Source: Nigrospora sphaerica
Lineage: Eukaryota > Ascomycota > Sordariomycetes > Amphisphaeriales > Apiosporaceae
Reading direction: 5' to 3'
Length of the DNA: 64,000 bases
Assembly (NCBI GenBank): GCA_018287875.1
Contig: JAGVVL010000027.1
Span: forward strand, 62,001 to 126,000
Positions 52,506-63,405 of this stretch are shown here, piece by piece. Within the stretch, counting starts at the first letter, position 1; each line of letters begins with the position of its first letter. The notes below the pieces were generated by a model. The model saw nothing but the letters and a program-made list of their open reading frames with translations, made no database searches and was not told where the DNA came from. A program made the position numbers and the translations under genes.

Positions 52506-55500
52506 TTACGAGACCCAGCCGAGCAGGCTCAGCGTGTTGCGGCTCTCGGTCGGCGACATGGCCTGCATGCCCAGCTGGCGCACCTGGGTACCGCGGCGCA
52601 GTCGTTGCAGCGCCAGGGGGATCTTCCAACCCTCCTCCTCGCCCACGACGAAGAGATAGCGCTTGCCCTCCTGGTCGCGGATGTTGGCGCGCAGGATGTG
52701 GAACCCGGCCGCTTGCCCGCTGAGGGTGGACCCGGCGTCGCCGTTCGGGCACAGGCGACACTCGGTCTTGCAGACGCGCAGCATCTCGATAAGGAAGTTA
52801 TCGGCATCGTCGCCGCTGAGTATCGGGGGCTCGCCGCGGTCCATGCGCGGCCGCGCCTTGACCTTGGGCAACGCGTTGGCCGCCGGCACCTTCACCTCGG
52901 CAAACGACCGGGACGGGCACCAGACCTCCATGAGCTTGAGGGTCCACGCCTTAACGTCCCACTCGCGCTGCGGCACGCCGCGGACGTCGTCGTCGATAAA
53001 CAGGCCCTCGGTGGTGATGCGCAGAATGAGGCCGTCCGTAACGGTGCCTTGGCCCGAGAACAACTGCTGGGCCGGCGTCTTGGCAAATTGGTTCATGAAG
53101 CAGTAAACCGCCTTGATCACGATTTTATCAGGATCCTTGGTCGAGTAGGCAGCACGTCGCTCTGAAGGCGGCGGCGAAGTGCGTGCCGTGGATTGGGAGT
53201 GGGCGTACGACGATTCGGTGAATATGGTCTCGCCCGACCGCCGACGCTGGTGTTGCTTGGGCTGGTCGTAGGGGCGGTACGAGTACTGCGAACCATCGTC
53301 CACCGCCGAATCCCTGGTGCTGGGGGCCGATGGACGTTTGACCGAGCTCGGGGCGGCGCTGGGCGCCGCAGGCGACGGCGGCACCGACGACGACACTGAC
53401 GGCGGCACCGACGGCGACACTGACGGCGGCACCGACGGCGACACTGGCGGCGGCACCGACGGCGGCCTGCCGTTGGGCCAAGGGTTGGTCTTCTCGCCAA
53501 CGCCCGAAAAGGCATAGGTGCTCTTCCGGATGGTCTCTTCGTGGGCCTTCCTCTCGATTTCCTCTTTTGCCCTCTTCTCGGCCTCCTCCTTGGCCTTTCT
53601 CTCGGCTTCGAGCTTTGCCTGCTTTGCCAGTTCCTCGCGGATCTTCCTTTCCGCCTCCTCTCGGACCCTTCTCTCCAGTTCGGCTTTGGCCTTCAAGTCT
53701 GCCTCCTCCCTGGCCCTCTTCTCCGCCTCTTCCTTGAGACGTTGCGCCTCTCTCTCCTTGGCCTCCCTTTCGAGCTTCTCGCGCAGAGCCCTCTCGCGCT
53801 CCAGACGCTCGCGCAAGTCCCTCTCTCTGGCCTCTCGAATCCGGGCATCGCGTTGTGCCTTCTCCCTGGCGGCCTTCTCCTTTTCTTGGGCGATGCGTTC
53901 CTCTTGCTCCTTTTGTTCGCGGGCGAGTCGATCCTCGGCAGCCTTCTTCTCGCGAGCCATCCGGTCTTCCAGGACCTTCTTCTCGCGAGCCTGCCTCTCC
54001 CTGTCCTGGATCTCCTTGAGGGTTTGTTTCTCCCGTTCCTCCTTTTCTTTTTGCACCTTGTCCCGTTGTGCCTTTTCGCCGGCTTCCTGCTCGGCTTTTT
54101 CCTTTTCTTCCTTCTCGCGGATGGCCCTTTCGCGCGCCTCCACCTCGGCCTTTTCCTTGGCGAGTTGCTCGCGCACGACCCGCTCTCGAGCCTCCTGCTC
54201 GGCCTTTTCCTTGGCGATCTTTTCGCGTTTGGCTCGTTCCCGGGCTTCCTTTTCCCGCAGCTCCTTGATTCTCTTGGCTACCTCTTCTTTCCGCTTCTGT
54301 TCCGCCTCCCTAGCCTTGCGCTCTTCCTCTTTGCGTCTTGTCTCCTCTCTGGCCTTCTCCCAAGTGTTTTTGGGCGTTTCGGGCGACTTGGGCTCTTTAG
54401 GCGGCGGCGGCGGCGGAGCTTGCTGTTCCTTTGGCTGCTCGGGCGGCGGCGGCGGAGGGACGCGTTCTCTTGGTTGCTTAGGCTCCTCGGGTGGCGGGGT
54501 TGGAGGGTACGCCTTCTGCTTTTTGGGCTCCTCGGGCGGCGGAGTAGGAGGATGGACCTTGGGCTTCTTGGGCTCATCAGCTGGCGGGGCAGCATGAGCC
54601 TTAGGCTTCTTTGGCTCCTCGGACAGCGGAGCAGCATGGACCTTGGGTTTCTTGGGCTGCTCGGGCGGCGGAACAGCATGCGTCTTGGGTTTTCTGGGCT
54701 GCTCGGGCGACGGGGGAGTAGGATGCTCTTTCTGTTTCTTGGGCTCCTCGGGCGACGGGGGAGGAGGGTGCTCCTTCTGTTTCTTGGGCTCCTCGGGCGG
54801 CGGGGGAGGAGCATGAGCCTTCTGTTTCTTCGGCCGCGGCACCTCGGACTGGGGAGGGGCTGCTGGAGGGGCTTTCTGCGTCTTCGGCTCCTCGGGCGGC
54901 GGCGGAGGCGGTTGAGGGGCTTTCTGTTTTCTCGGCTTCGGTTCCTCGGGCTGGGGAGGCGGGGTGTGAGGTTTCTCTTGGCTGGCTTGAGGACCTTGCT
55001 GCCAGGAGTTCTTGGGGCCGTTGGCTCCGCCGAATCCTGGTTGCGGGCCGGACTGCGGTGGCGGTCGGCTGCCGTGCGGGGGCGGGGGCGGAGGCGTGCC
55101 GTCCGCTGTAGGGCCCTGGGCTCCGGCGCCTGCTCCCGACCATGCGCCGGCGCCGGGACCGTAACCGCCCCCATTGAAGTTGCCACTAAAGCCATTCGCG
55201 AAGCCAGAAGTGCCTTCTTTCTGCGTCCTACCCAACGTCCACGCGCCAACGCCGACACCTATCATCAACAAGGTCATGCCCGTGTTGCCCAAGCCTTGAA
55301 AGCCGTTCCACCAGACGCGAAAGGCAGGCCCCAAGGTCTGGCACACGACGACCAAGACCAAAGCGGAAGCGAAGCCGGCAGCAAAGCTGTTGACATTGGG
55401 CTTGAGGGAGGGCAGGTACAGGAAACCGGAGCCGGAGGAGTGGGGAGGGATGATGAAGATGTCGTATTTCCCGGGTGGCATGTTGTTGGGGTCAGGACTG

Positions 55501-55577
55501 CCGGGGGCAGGCCCGTTGCCCGAGGTGGTCCGCGGATTCGTGCCGTGAGGCGGAGGAGGTGGCGGGGGGCCGTCCAT
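52506..55577 (-). CDS. Two-TM protein with Pro-rich repeats and a very long charged helix
   Basis: 1023 codons from ATG 55577, no intron needed. Residues about 64-84 (FAAGFASALVLVVVCQTLG) and 99-116 are hydrophobic and probably membrane-spanning. Residues about 160-400 consist of repeated PPPPEEPKKQKxH-type units. Residues about 405-690 are an almost unbroken Glu/Lys/Arg/Ala helix (EARERAKREKIAKEKAEQEA type), predicted to be a single alpha helix or coiled coil over 40 nm long. A VPPSVSPSVPP repeat, a disordered stretch and a globular C-terminal domain follow (KIVIKAVYCFMNQFAKTP, LILRITTEGLFIDDD, FHILRANIRDQEGKRYLFVVG). The C-terminal domain looks conserved; I do not recognise it. A membrane-anchored spacer or tether is a reasonable guess from shape alone. 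Confidence 0.8.
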   Translation of the reverse strand: MDGPPPPPPPHGTNPRTTSGNGPAPGSPDPNNMPPGKYDIFIIPPHSSGSGFLYLPSLKPNVNSFAAGFASALVLVVVCQTLGPAFRVWWNGFQGLGNTGMTLLMIGVGVGAWTLGRTQKEGTSGFANGFSGNFNGGGYGPGAGAWSGAGAGAQGPTADGTPPPPPPHGSRPPPQSGPQPGFGGANGPKNSWQQGPQASQEKPHTPPPQPEEPKPRKQKAPQPPPPPPEEPKTQKAPPAAPPQSEVPRPKKQKAHAPPPPPEEPKKQKEHPPPPSPEEPKKQKEHPTPPSPEQPRKPKTHAVPPPEQPKKPKVHAAPLSEEPKKPKAHAAPPADEPKKPKVHPPTPPPEEPKKQKAYPPTPPPEEPKQPRERVPPPPPPEQPKEQQAPPPPPPKEPKSPETPKNTWEKAREETRRKEEERKAREAEQKRKEEVAKRIKELREKEARERAKREKIAKEKAEQEARERVVREQLAKEKAEVEARERAIREKEEKEKAEQEAGEKAQRDKVQKEKEEREKQTLKEIQDRERQAREKKVLEDRMAREKKAAEDRLAREQKEQEERIAQEKEKAAREKAQRDARIREARERDLRERLERERALREKLEREAKEREAQRLKEEAEKRAREEADLKAKAELERRVREEAERKIREELAKQAKLEAERKAKEEAEKRAKEEIERKAHEETIRKSTYAFSGVGEKTNPWPNGRPPSVPPPVSPSVPPSVSPSVPPSVSSSVPPSPAAPSAAPSSVKRPSAPSTRDSAVDDGSQYSYRPYDQPKQHQRRRSGETIFTESSYAHSQSTARTSPPPSERRAAYSTKDPDKIVIKAVYCFMNQFAKTPAQQLFSGQGTVTDGLILRITTEGLFIDDDVRGVPQREWDVKAWTLKLMEVWCPSRSFAEVKVPAANALPKVKARPRMDRGEPPILSGDDADNFLIEMLRVCKTECRLCPNGDAGSTLSGQAAGFHILRANIRDQEGKRYLFVVGEEEGWKIPLALQRLRRGTQVRQLGMQAMSPTESRNTLSLLGWVS

Positions 55578-58500
55578 GGCAACCTCTTGGTGGGCAAAAG
55601 CCGGTCGGTCGGGGCGTTGGAGGGGGAAGCAGGCGGCTTCTGAGGTGTGCGATGCAGGCGGAACCGGTGGCGCAACACTCGAATCACCTGCGAGAGACAG
55701 AGACAGCTGGGAAGTCGGCGGTAGATCGAAGGACGGCCATCAAGGGTCGTAAGGCCGGGAAATGGGCACACTACACATGGGGATACATTAGCTGGCTCGT
55801 CTGCGAACAGTGCAGTCCGAGAAGCATGGAAGCAAGTACGGGCGGGAGAGGGAGGGAGAGGGAGGGAGAGGGAATGAAGGTAAAAGTTCCAGAGGCCCAT
55901 GTCGGAGCTCACGGCAGTCGACATGGGGGGGGTGGGCAGAGGTGCATATGGTGGCAGGGTGGGAGGGCGGCAGGGGGTGCCAAGGATGCGGATGCTGGTA
56001 CCGAGTACATGCGTGGTGTATTATCCCGGGCAAACGGGGGGTGCGGGATGGGACGGGATTGGACTTATACGGTCGCAAAAAGCAAGCACCGTAATCACCA
56101 GCACTGGCTCACACTCACAGGGTGACGATGGCCACCGGAGCGCCGGTGGGCGGGAGAGAAATCGAGAGGGTGTGTGGTTTGGTGGTCTGCTGGCTACAGC
56201 AGTAGGTCGTCAGAGAGAGCGCTGGATTCACGGGCTGGACTCTGGTACACTAGTGCCGTGGCTGCTGCTGCCCGATTTCTCAATCAAATCCGCGATGCGC
56301 CAAAACAATGGAAGGGCAAGAAGAGACGAGGGGCAGATGGATGGCCCGGGTGAGTTGGCACAGAATGGAGGAGCCATGTGGTCATCGCCTGTTTACCTCG
56401 TCGCAAAAGGCTTTCGTTTGATAGACGCGCACCATGGGCGAAGCAGAAAAAAGTGGCAGCTGCGGGCCAAGGGACGAACCACATGGGACGGTCCAGTGCT
56501 AGCGGCGGGTCCCTAAAAACCCACCCACACTGAACCTACCGAAGGTGGCAGTGGCTGTTCCCGCGGCCTGTCTGCCTGTCTGCCCGACCTCTGCAGCTCT
56601 GCTTACCACATGCACTGGTATTGGATCCTATGGGAGAAGAGAAGAAGGCATCGCCTGCCTTTCGCATCGACATCCATCCATTGGGCATGAATAGCACCAG
56701 CCCCGACCAGATGATTCGGCTTTGAAGCAGCAAAGAGACTCCTGATCCTCCCTCCCTCCACCCCCCCTCGCAAGAGCTGACACGAACTGCGCATCCAGGA
56801 CCTGCAGAAGAGGAGGCTGGGGAGGTGGGCCTCCCCTTCAGTTGGAGGGGACGATCCATCGGTTAGCACCATCTCCCTCATAGGTAATCGACCTCGCGTG
56901 CTCCAACCATTTAACCCAGTAGTCGGGAAGCTACACCAACAACGGCATGGAGATAGCGGCCGTACCTCAGTCTAGCCCTCCATGGATGCGAAAAGGGCAT
57001 ACTTAGACTAGAAAGCGGCTTTCTCCCTCCCCCTACCCGCCGTGCCGGCCCCGACACAAATCGCGGCTGCACCTCGCAACTTAGCAGCCGGCTCTGGTCC
57101 CATTGGCGAGAGAGTCTTGGGAGGAACGGGACTGGCGAGGGACAACCACGATACGAGACTGAGCCAGTCGTTCACCAATATTTCCTCATCAAATTCCAGC
57201 TACGCATTACTTACCTACGCATGTGAGCTGTAAGATATCGTGCCTTGGCTGCGCTGGGCATGTATCCTCTTCTGTTTAATGCCAGGCCTCCCTCCCCAGT
57301 CCTTTTTTTTTCCTTTTTTCCCTTCGGTTGCCTTTATTGCGCTGGCCCTGGGTATGCGTTTGCCTCGCCACCGTACGCGCCTGGGATACAGAGTGATGAC
57401 CAGCCACCCAGGCGCTCGAGGACAACGCAATTGCCGGATGGTCTTTCCTACCCCCCGCTCGGTCCCACGCGTTTGCGCAGTCTCTTGTTGGTTACAAGTG
57501 GTCGGTGTTTTCATCACACTGGCCCACCACGTATGCGGACGCAGATGCTTTGCAGCGAATCGCGCGCCGACAGCGGGTCGTGGGCTTGGGTGTTGCAGGC
57601 GTGGGGAAAAAGATGCCAAGGCTGGCTGCGGCTGTCGCATGGTTGGATGGCAGACGCAGGCAGCAACCCCCATCATCGCTTGCTGGGCGGCAGATGGTGT
57701 GACCTCGACATATAATACGTACATAGATGGCAGAGAGGAGAAAGAGGGGCCCTGGACGCTGCGGGCCAGGCGCGTCTACACGAAATAGGGAGGCGAGATG
57801 CATTGCCCATCACCGGCCGTTGTCGTGTCTCTGGTGGCTTGCAGGTCATGTAGGCGTCGACATGCTGACCGTTGGGCTCCGGACCATCTATGCGTCAAAC
57901 GTTGCCTGGTCTGTCCTACCAGGCCCGGTCCTTCACGGACCGACCTGCCCAAAGAGCATGGAAGTTGCTGGGCAACGCCCGATGCCTGGGGGCCCGAGTG
58001 CTGGACTCATCACTAGTCTCAAGTGTCTCGAAAAGCCCTGGAGGCCCAGGAGCCCCTGGAGGGGTGACGTAGCCGCGCCCATCTACCCATGCATCGAAGG
58101 GGTGGTGGCGGGGTCCAAGCGACGAGGTTCGATTTATTCGGGCTTGTTTGTCCCTCCAGCCCTTTCGCGAAAGCTGGCCAGAACAGGCAGGGGCTTGTTG
58201 GTTACGATTTGCCAACCACCGCTTATTTGGCCAAGACGGCCGATCCACGACACCGCTTTTTTGTCCTCCCATGTCGAGTCCGATGAAACCGGCCTACTGT
58301 GTACGATGTACAGGACGACGACTGCGGAATGGCCTAGCCGGCCTCGGGGGCTGACCTGACCAGCCGGCAGGCAGAGAGTCCGATTGCCACGAGAATCCTC
58401 TCGCACTCCCTCGCTCGCTCTTTCGAGTGCGAGTCGCCCAGGCAAGTCGTCCCACGGCATGCCTTTGTCGGGGCGGTTTTCCCCGCCAGTGAGCGAAGAT

Positions 58501-59707
58501 CAGGCTGAAAGAAAGAAAAAAAACATTGTCTCGGCTAGGTGTCGCTCGTCGCACGTGGTTTCGTTTCTAGCCCGTCCTTGAACGCCCACTAACCCCGTAA
58601 AACCCTCCGCCTGGGTGCCTGGCTTAGCGGAGAAACATCTTGGGCTTTTCTCCCCCAACATTCCACTTCGACAGCCTGAGCACTACAATTACTCGCATCT
58701 CAAAGTACTCCTCCAGACTTTGCCTTCTTCAGTAGGTACATGCCTACGTACTGGCCCTCCCTGGTACGTATTTGTAGCTGTCACCGCAACCCCATATAAA
58801 ACCCATCCTGAGTGTCCAAGACCACGACACCGGGAGAAATACACACCCAGACCCTCTGCAGTAGCCGTAGGCTAGACCGGCATGGATGTTGTGTAGCCCC
58901 AGACCATGCCGCATGCACTTCATACGGTGTCAAGTCTTCCCACCATGACAGCCGAGGGCAATGCTATTGGGACCGGAGCAGGCACCGTAAAATGTGGCTC
59001 CGGCTAGGTGTAGGTGCAACATGAACGGCAGGTTGCCTGCGTTCAGCGGAGCCGACATCTGGTAGGACCGACCGGTTCGACGTGATTCCCATCTCGTGTC
59101 TCGGGTGGAGATGGATACGCGCAAGTTGTCTCCTCAGCAGGACCCGGGCCGACATTTGGTATGTAAAGTCGAGATTCATGAAAGGACGGCCCGCAGCTGC
59201 TACGTAGTGAGTGATGATCGATTGGCCAGCTTCATGCCCGAGTAAAGGTGCGATAACGGTGGAAGCCGGTGGCCGTATCGACCATCTTTCTTTGGGTCCT
59301 CCAGCGGAGCCCGCTCCCCCATCCGTGCTCCTCCTGCACGACGGATTCTCCTCCTCGCACGCAGCGACCCATACTACAGGTGCCGTGAAAATGGAGTTGT
59401 GTCCACCGACGATGCAGCAGTCAGTCAGTCATATGTCCGACACATGTACGTGCTTTGCAGCGATCGCCGGCCGGGCGTGGAGAAAGAGAGAGAGGTAGAA
59501 AGTGGGCACGTTATCGTTCAGCTACCCCAGCGGATCCGATATCTGACAGGCCGTGCTTTTTGTCGAGAAGCCAACAAAAGCAGTCATGAGAACTACCAAC
59601 AGCAACCCTTTTGAACCAGAGCCCCAATCCGCGAAACCCGACCTGCTTCTCGCCACCGCTCGCGGCCATCCCCCCCGTCCTCGGCCCTTCCCCCCCCGGG
59701 TCGGGCG
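55578..59707. other. Long intergenic region, no supported gene
   Basis: About 4.1 kb. Many short frames on both strands, all with Gly/Arg/Pro-rich or Cys/Trp-rich composition typical of non-coding GC-rich DNA. I saw no splice-consistent gene, tRNA or shared repeat. A GGGAGA-type purine repeat lies at about 55840-55872. It includes promoter sequence of the long-helix gene (left end). Confidence 0.45.
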
Positions 59708-60724
59708 TTAAGCCCAGTACCGGAACCAGCGGACGGCCTGGAGAAAGGCCTCCTGCTTAGCGAAGAGCTGGCGCGGGTCGGAGGCGTTGGCGCGCACGGC
59801 GAAGCCGTGGGGGGCGCCGGCGTAGACGGCGAGCGACCAGGGCTGCGGCTGGCCGGCGAGGCTGGCCTCGAGGGCGTAGCGGCGCGCCGGCGGCAGGAGC
59901 GCGTCGTCCTGGCCCGCCGCCACGACCGTCGGCGCGCCGACCCCCGCCGCCTCGGCGTCCGTGTACAGGCTCGGGTGCGCCGCAAAGGCCGCCGCCGTGC
60001 CGTGCTCGGGGCCCGCGAACCGGAAGGCGTACCGCCCGCCGTAGCAGTAGCCCGCGAGCTGGATTTTCGCGGAACGGTCTGTTAGTCATCGCGGGGGATG
60101 AGAAGGGGGGGGGGGAGAGGATAAAAAGAACGTAGGGTGGTCAACGCACCACGACCTTGGTCACTCCCTTCTGCTCTTTGAGATACCGGATCCCCTTCTC
60201 GACGATGGGGTCGGCGACCTCGGGGCCATGTTCGGCTAGGAACTGCGTCTGGTTGAAGCCCGGCTCGTTGAGATCCATCGGCGACGGGTGGCCGTCGAAG
60301 AAGTCGGGCGCCACGGTGAGGAAACCAGCACGGCCGAAACTATCGGCAAGTCTAGGGTCGCGTCAGCCGAGGGCCGGCTCGGCGCCCCGACGTGGCTACG
60401 GACACTTACAGTTTGGTGTCGGTGGAATTGATGCCGAAGATGTCGCTAAGGTACAAGACGACCACCGAAGACGGCTGGCCCGTCACGTACATGGTGACTG
60501 GCCCGTTGTCAGCCTTGGGCTCGTTTAATAGGTAGCAGGCGTCGCCGCCGCATGGCATTACCTCCGTTGTACACCTCCTCTTTGCCCACGGGGGGGCCCT
60601 CGTGGGTGATGTACGCGTCGCCGTGAAGGCAAGCCTTGGGATCCGAGGGGTCATTGCGACAGCCGAGAGCGTTGACGAGAGGAGCAAGGCTCCAGAGGAG
60701 CCGGATCGAAGCAGACGTCCGCAT
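59708..60724 (-). CDS. Dienelactone hydrolase family protein, probably secreted
   Basis: Alpha/beta hydrolase of the dienelactone hydrolase family, which opens lactone or ester bonds. Exons: 60724-60562, 60497-60410, 60351-60150 and 60058-59708. The introns are 64, 58 and 91 bases long, with GTAATG..GCTGAC..CCAG, GTAAGT..GCTGAC..CTAG and GTGCGT..GACTAAC..CCAG. Phases agree, giving 267 residues. Residues 1-21 look like a signal peptide (MRTSASIRLLWSLAPLVNALG). YITHEGPPVGKEE, VLYLSDIFGI and VAPDFFDGHPSP are family blocks. The catalytic triad is visible: Cys156 in GYCYGGR, Asp202 or Asp203 in AAGQDDALLPP, and His235 in AGAPHGF. The natural substrate cannot be told from sequence. The neighbouring transporter is not obviously in the same pathway. 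Confidence 0.92.
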
Positions 60725-61867
60725 GGTGGTAGCTTAGGTCTTCGGAGCGAAGTTACTGTGGAAAGGTTGACTGCGGAGCAGTTTTGGAGACTGGGCGTAT
60801 GCCGTCATAAGTAGACGACGGATCAAGGTTGCAATGCCCTTCTTGGCGAGCTCAGTCTCTGGCTGTTGACCCGGGGATCGGCGCGATACCGCGGGTCAAT
60901 AGTCGGCAATATATACGTTCCACCATTGAGACCTCGTCGGCTTGTTCCATGCCTGATGTGCGGGGAAAGAAAGGCATCAGACATGGGGGGCCATTTTACC
61001 CGAATGATTCATCAAAGCATCAAAGCACAGGGGATATTTCCGTGGGACGGGTATATCGAGGAGAATACCGATGCACTCATCATCTCTCATGCCCTACGGC
61101 CCTGTGCGAACTCTCGCCGACGTTTGGGCTGCGCGCGAAACAGGGTAGGTACGCTGAGGATCGTCTTCCTCACGCCTACCAGGCCAAAAACGTGGTAGTC
61201 GTGCGAGGGGATGAGGGAAGCAAGAAATGGCTCACCCCTGTCTGCTTTCCTTCCAACCATGTATATTCGCCCCATCCTACATGCTTACGGCGGCTCGATA
61301 CGTAGAAGAGCGTGCAGAAGAAGCGAGATGTTGATTATTCTTAAAGATGAAAAATATATTGCTAGAAATACCGGTTTAACACAGGCGGATCCCAAAGACT
61401 GAGTATTCATTGACTTTATACTGAAATACACAGTAAGGCGTTCCAATGGAGTCGCTTTGGTATCGCCCTCCTCATCTTGTTTCAACTACAACGACTAGTA
61501 CAGAAACAACAATGAGGCTGCGAGTAGTCGTGTCTCAACTACACCAACGACTCGTATAAAAACAACAGTTGCGCCGCGAGTAATCATGTTTCAACACCAC
61601 CAACAACTCACATAGAGACAACAGTTGCGCTGCGACTAAGATTGTACTCCTTCAGTAGTATGTATCACCATGTCGTAGGAAACAATCCTGTTGGGTATTA
61701 AGCGCTTTACCTACAGGGAATTTGGGCTAGGGGCGAAGCTCGGGCTACATGCTTGCATGTTCCATTAGGCAAAGAAAGAGAGAGAGCTACAGAAAGCGAC
61801 GTCGCGGGTATCGCACCCGCGGCGCTTGTTATTGGTAACCCCGAGGCCCGTTGCTGAGTTTCCTTGA
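60725..61867. other. Intergenic region, no supported gene
   Basis: About 1.1 kb between the hydrolase promoter and the 3' end of the transporter gene. At 61490-61640 a loosely repeated motif (TTTCAAC.AC..CAACGACT..TA...ACAACA) occurs three times with a period of about 60-65 bases and no coding sense. Nothing else recognised. Confidence 0.5.
61490..61640 (+). repeat. Short degenerate tandem repeat (period about 60-65 bp)
   Basis: Three imperfect copies of a unit containing GTTTCAAC-type sequence, ACCAACGACT and ACAACAGTTGCGCYGCGA. The last two copies are the most alike. Non-coding. Confidence 0.55.
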
Positions 61868-63405
61868 CTAAAGCACATAGCGGAAGTCCGGGTGCCCATC
61901 TCCCTTTTTGCCGGCGTCCAACTCCCGGATCCTCTCGTCGGCCGTCATGTTCTCGCGCCTTGCGTTGAGCCTCCGGAGGGAGGTGTACATGACCGAGTAG
62001 CCGACGGCGGCCAACACGATGGCGCCCAGCGACACGGCGTGGCCGATGGTGTACCGACCGTCGGCGGCCTTGATGCGGTAGATCTGGCCGGCCAGGATGC
62101 CGGAGCTGTTGCCGATGGTCTGCTGCAGGCCGATGGCGGTGGCGCGCTTGAAGTAGCCGGCGTTGCTGTTACTGATCCACGTCACGTTGAGGCCGACGCA
62201 GCAGTAGATGCCCGTCGCCGCCATAAAGGTGGCAAAGTACAGCACGGCCGTCGAGCCCATGGGCACGCCCAGCATCAGGGCGTAGCCGACGGCGGTGAGG
62301 GCGGCCATGGGCACCATGAAGACGGCGCGCTGGTTGAGGCGGTCCGAGAAGAAGGAGACGGCGACGTAGACGGCCGAGGCCCAGATGTAGACGGGCACGG
62401 TGAGCAGCTGCGTCGTGACGCTCGAGAAGCCGAAGCCGCGGATGATGACGGGCAGGAAGGAGCTGAAGCCGAACAGGCACGTGTCGGCGAAGAACTGGCA
62501 GCCGGCCGAGAGCCAGACCTTGGGGTCGGCGAACGCGAGCCGGACCTCGTCGCGGTCAAGCGTCTCGGACTCGCCCATGTAGACGCGCGTCTGCTCGGCG
62601 CGCGTGCGCATGAGGGCCTTCTCGTCGGCGCGCAGCCACCAGGCGCGCTCGTAGTCGTCGGGCAGCATGAAGACGGCCAGGAGGCCGACGACGACCGAGA
62701 TGAGGCCCTCGACGAGGAACAGCCAGCGCCAGCCGGCGAGCCCGCGCGCGCCGTGCAGGTTGGTGAGGCCGAAAGCGAGGAGGCCGCCAAAGGCGCCCGA
62801 AAGCGCCGCCGCCACGAACAGGTACGAGATGCGCCGCGCCTGCTCCTCCTTCTTGTAAAAGGTCGACAGGTACAGCGTCAGGCAGGGGAAGAGGCCGCTC
62901 TCGAAGGCGCCCAGCAGCAGGCGCGTCGCGAGCAGCCCCGCGTAGTTGGTGACGAAGGCGGCGCCGATGATGACGGCGCTCCAGGAGAGGATGAAGAAGG
63001 GGATGAGCCGGCTGGGCCCGATCTTCTTGAGCACCAGCGAGGCCGGCAGTTCGAAGGCGATGTACGTCACGTAGAACAGCGTGACGGCCACGTTGAGCCG
63101 GTCGCCCGTCAGATGCAGGTCCTCGGTCATGCCCGCTATCGCCGCATTGCCTAGGGGACGCCTGTCAGCAACGCCTGTCCTGTAGAGGCGGGGGGGGAGG
63201 GGCGGGAGGTCCTACCGATGTTGCTTCGGTCGAGATAGGAGACGAGGAAGAACAAAATCATCATTGGGGCCAGAAAGAGGTCCAGCTTGCGCAGCAGCTT
63301 CTTCTCGGCGACGGGATCGATGGTGAGCTCGTTGGTGCCGAGCGAAGCTGGCGCCTCGACGTCCGTGATGCTCTTCGCATCCGGCATGTTCTTTTCACCC
63401 GACAT
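61868..63405 (-). CDS. MFS transporter, anion:cation symporter (Dal5-like) family
   Basis: Plasma-membrane permease for an organic anion; members carry allantoate, nicotinate, biotin precursors, vitamins or similar acids. Exon 1 is 63405-63216 and exon 2 is 63150-61868. The 65-base intron (GTAGGA..CTAG) splits the Gly of DRSNIG-NA, a position inside the family signature LDRSNIGNA. 490 residues with about 12 hydrophobic segments: FLAPMMILFFLVSYL, FYVTYIAFELPASLVL, LLLGAFESGLFPCL, GWRWLFLVEGLISVVVGLLA and others. The LLLGAFESGLFP and WRWLFLVEG blocks are typical of this family. The N-terminal 35 residues are cytosolic. Substrate not deducible. GTG-initiated long frames on the opposite strand are shadows. 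Confidence 0.92.

Noticed and set aside
53541..55643. 700-codon ORF antisense to the long-helix protein
   Set aside because: Leu/Gly/Arg repeat composition is the mirror of the charged helix and Pro-rich repeats.
57240..57788. 182-codon plus-strand ORF
   Set aside because: Cys/Trp/Arg-rich composition with several overlapping frames of similar length; no family features.
61795..61866. Possible tRNA near the end of the MFS gene (GCGGG-TATCGCA-CCCGC arm)
   Set aside because: A T-arm-like hairpin is present, but no matching acceptor stem, D arm or anticodon arm could be folded on either strand.
61892..63154. 420-codon ORF antisense to the MFS transporter
   Set aside because: Begins with GTG and mirrors the transporter; the sense frame has 12 TM segments and the family signature.
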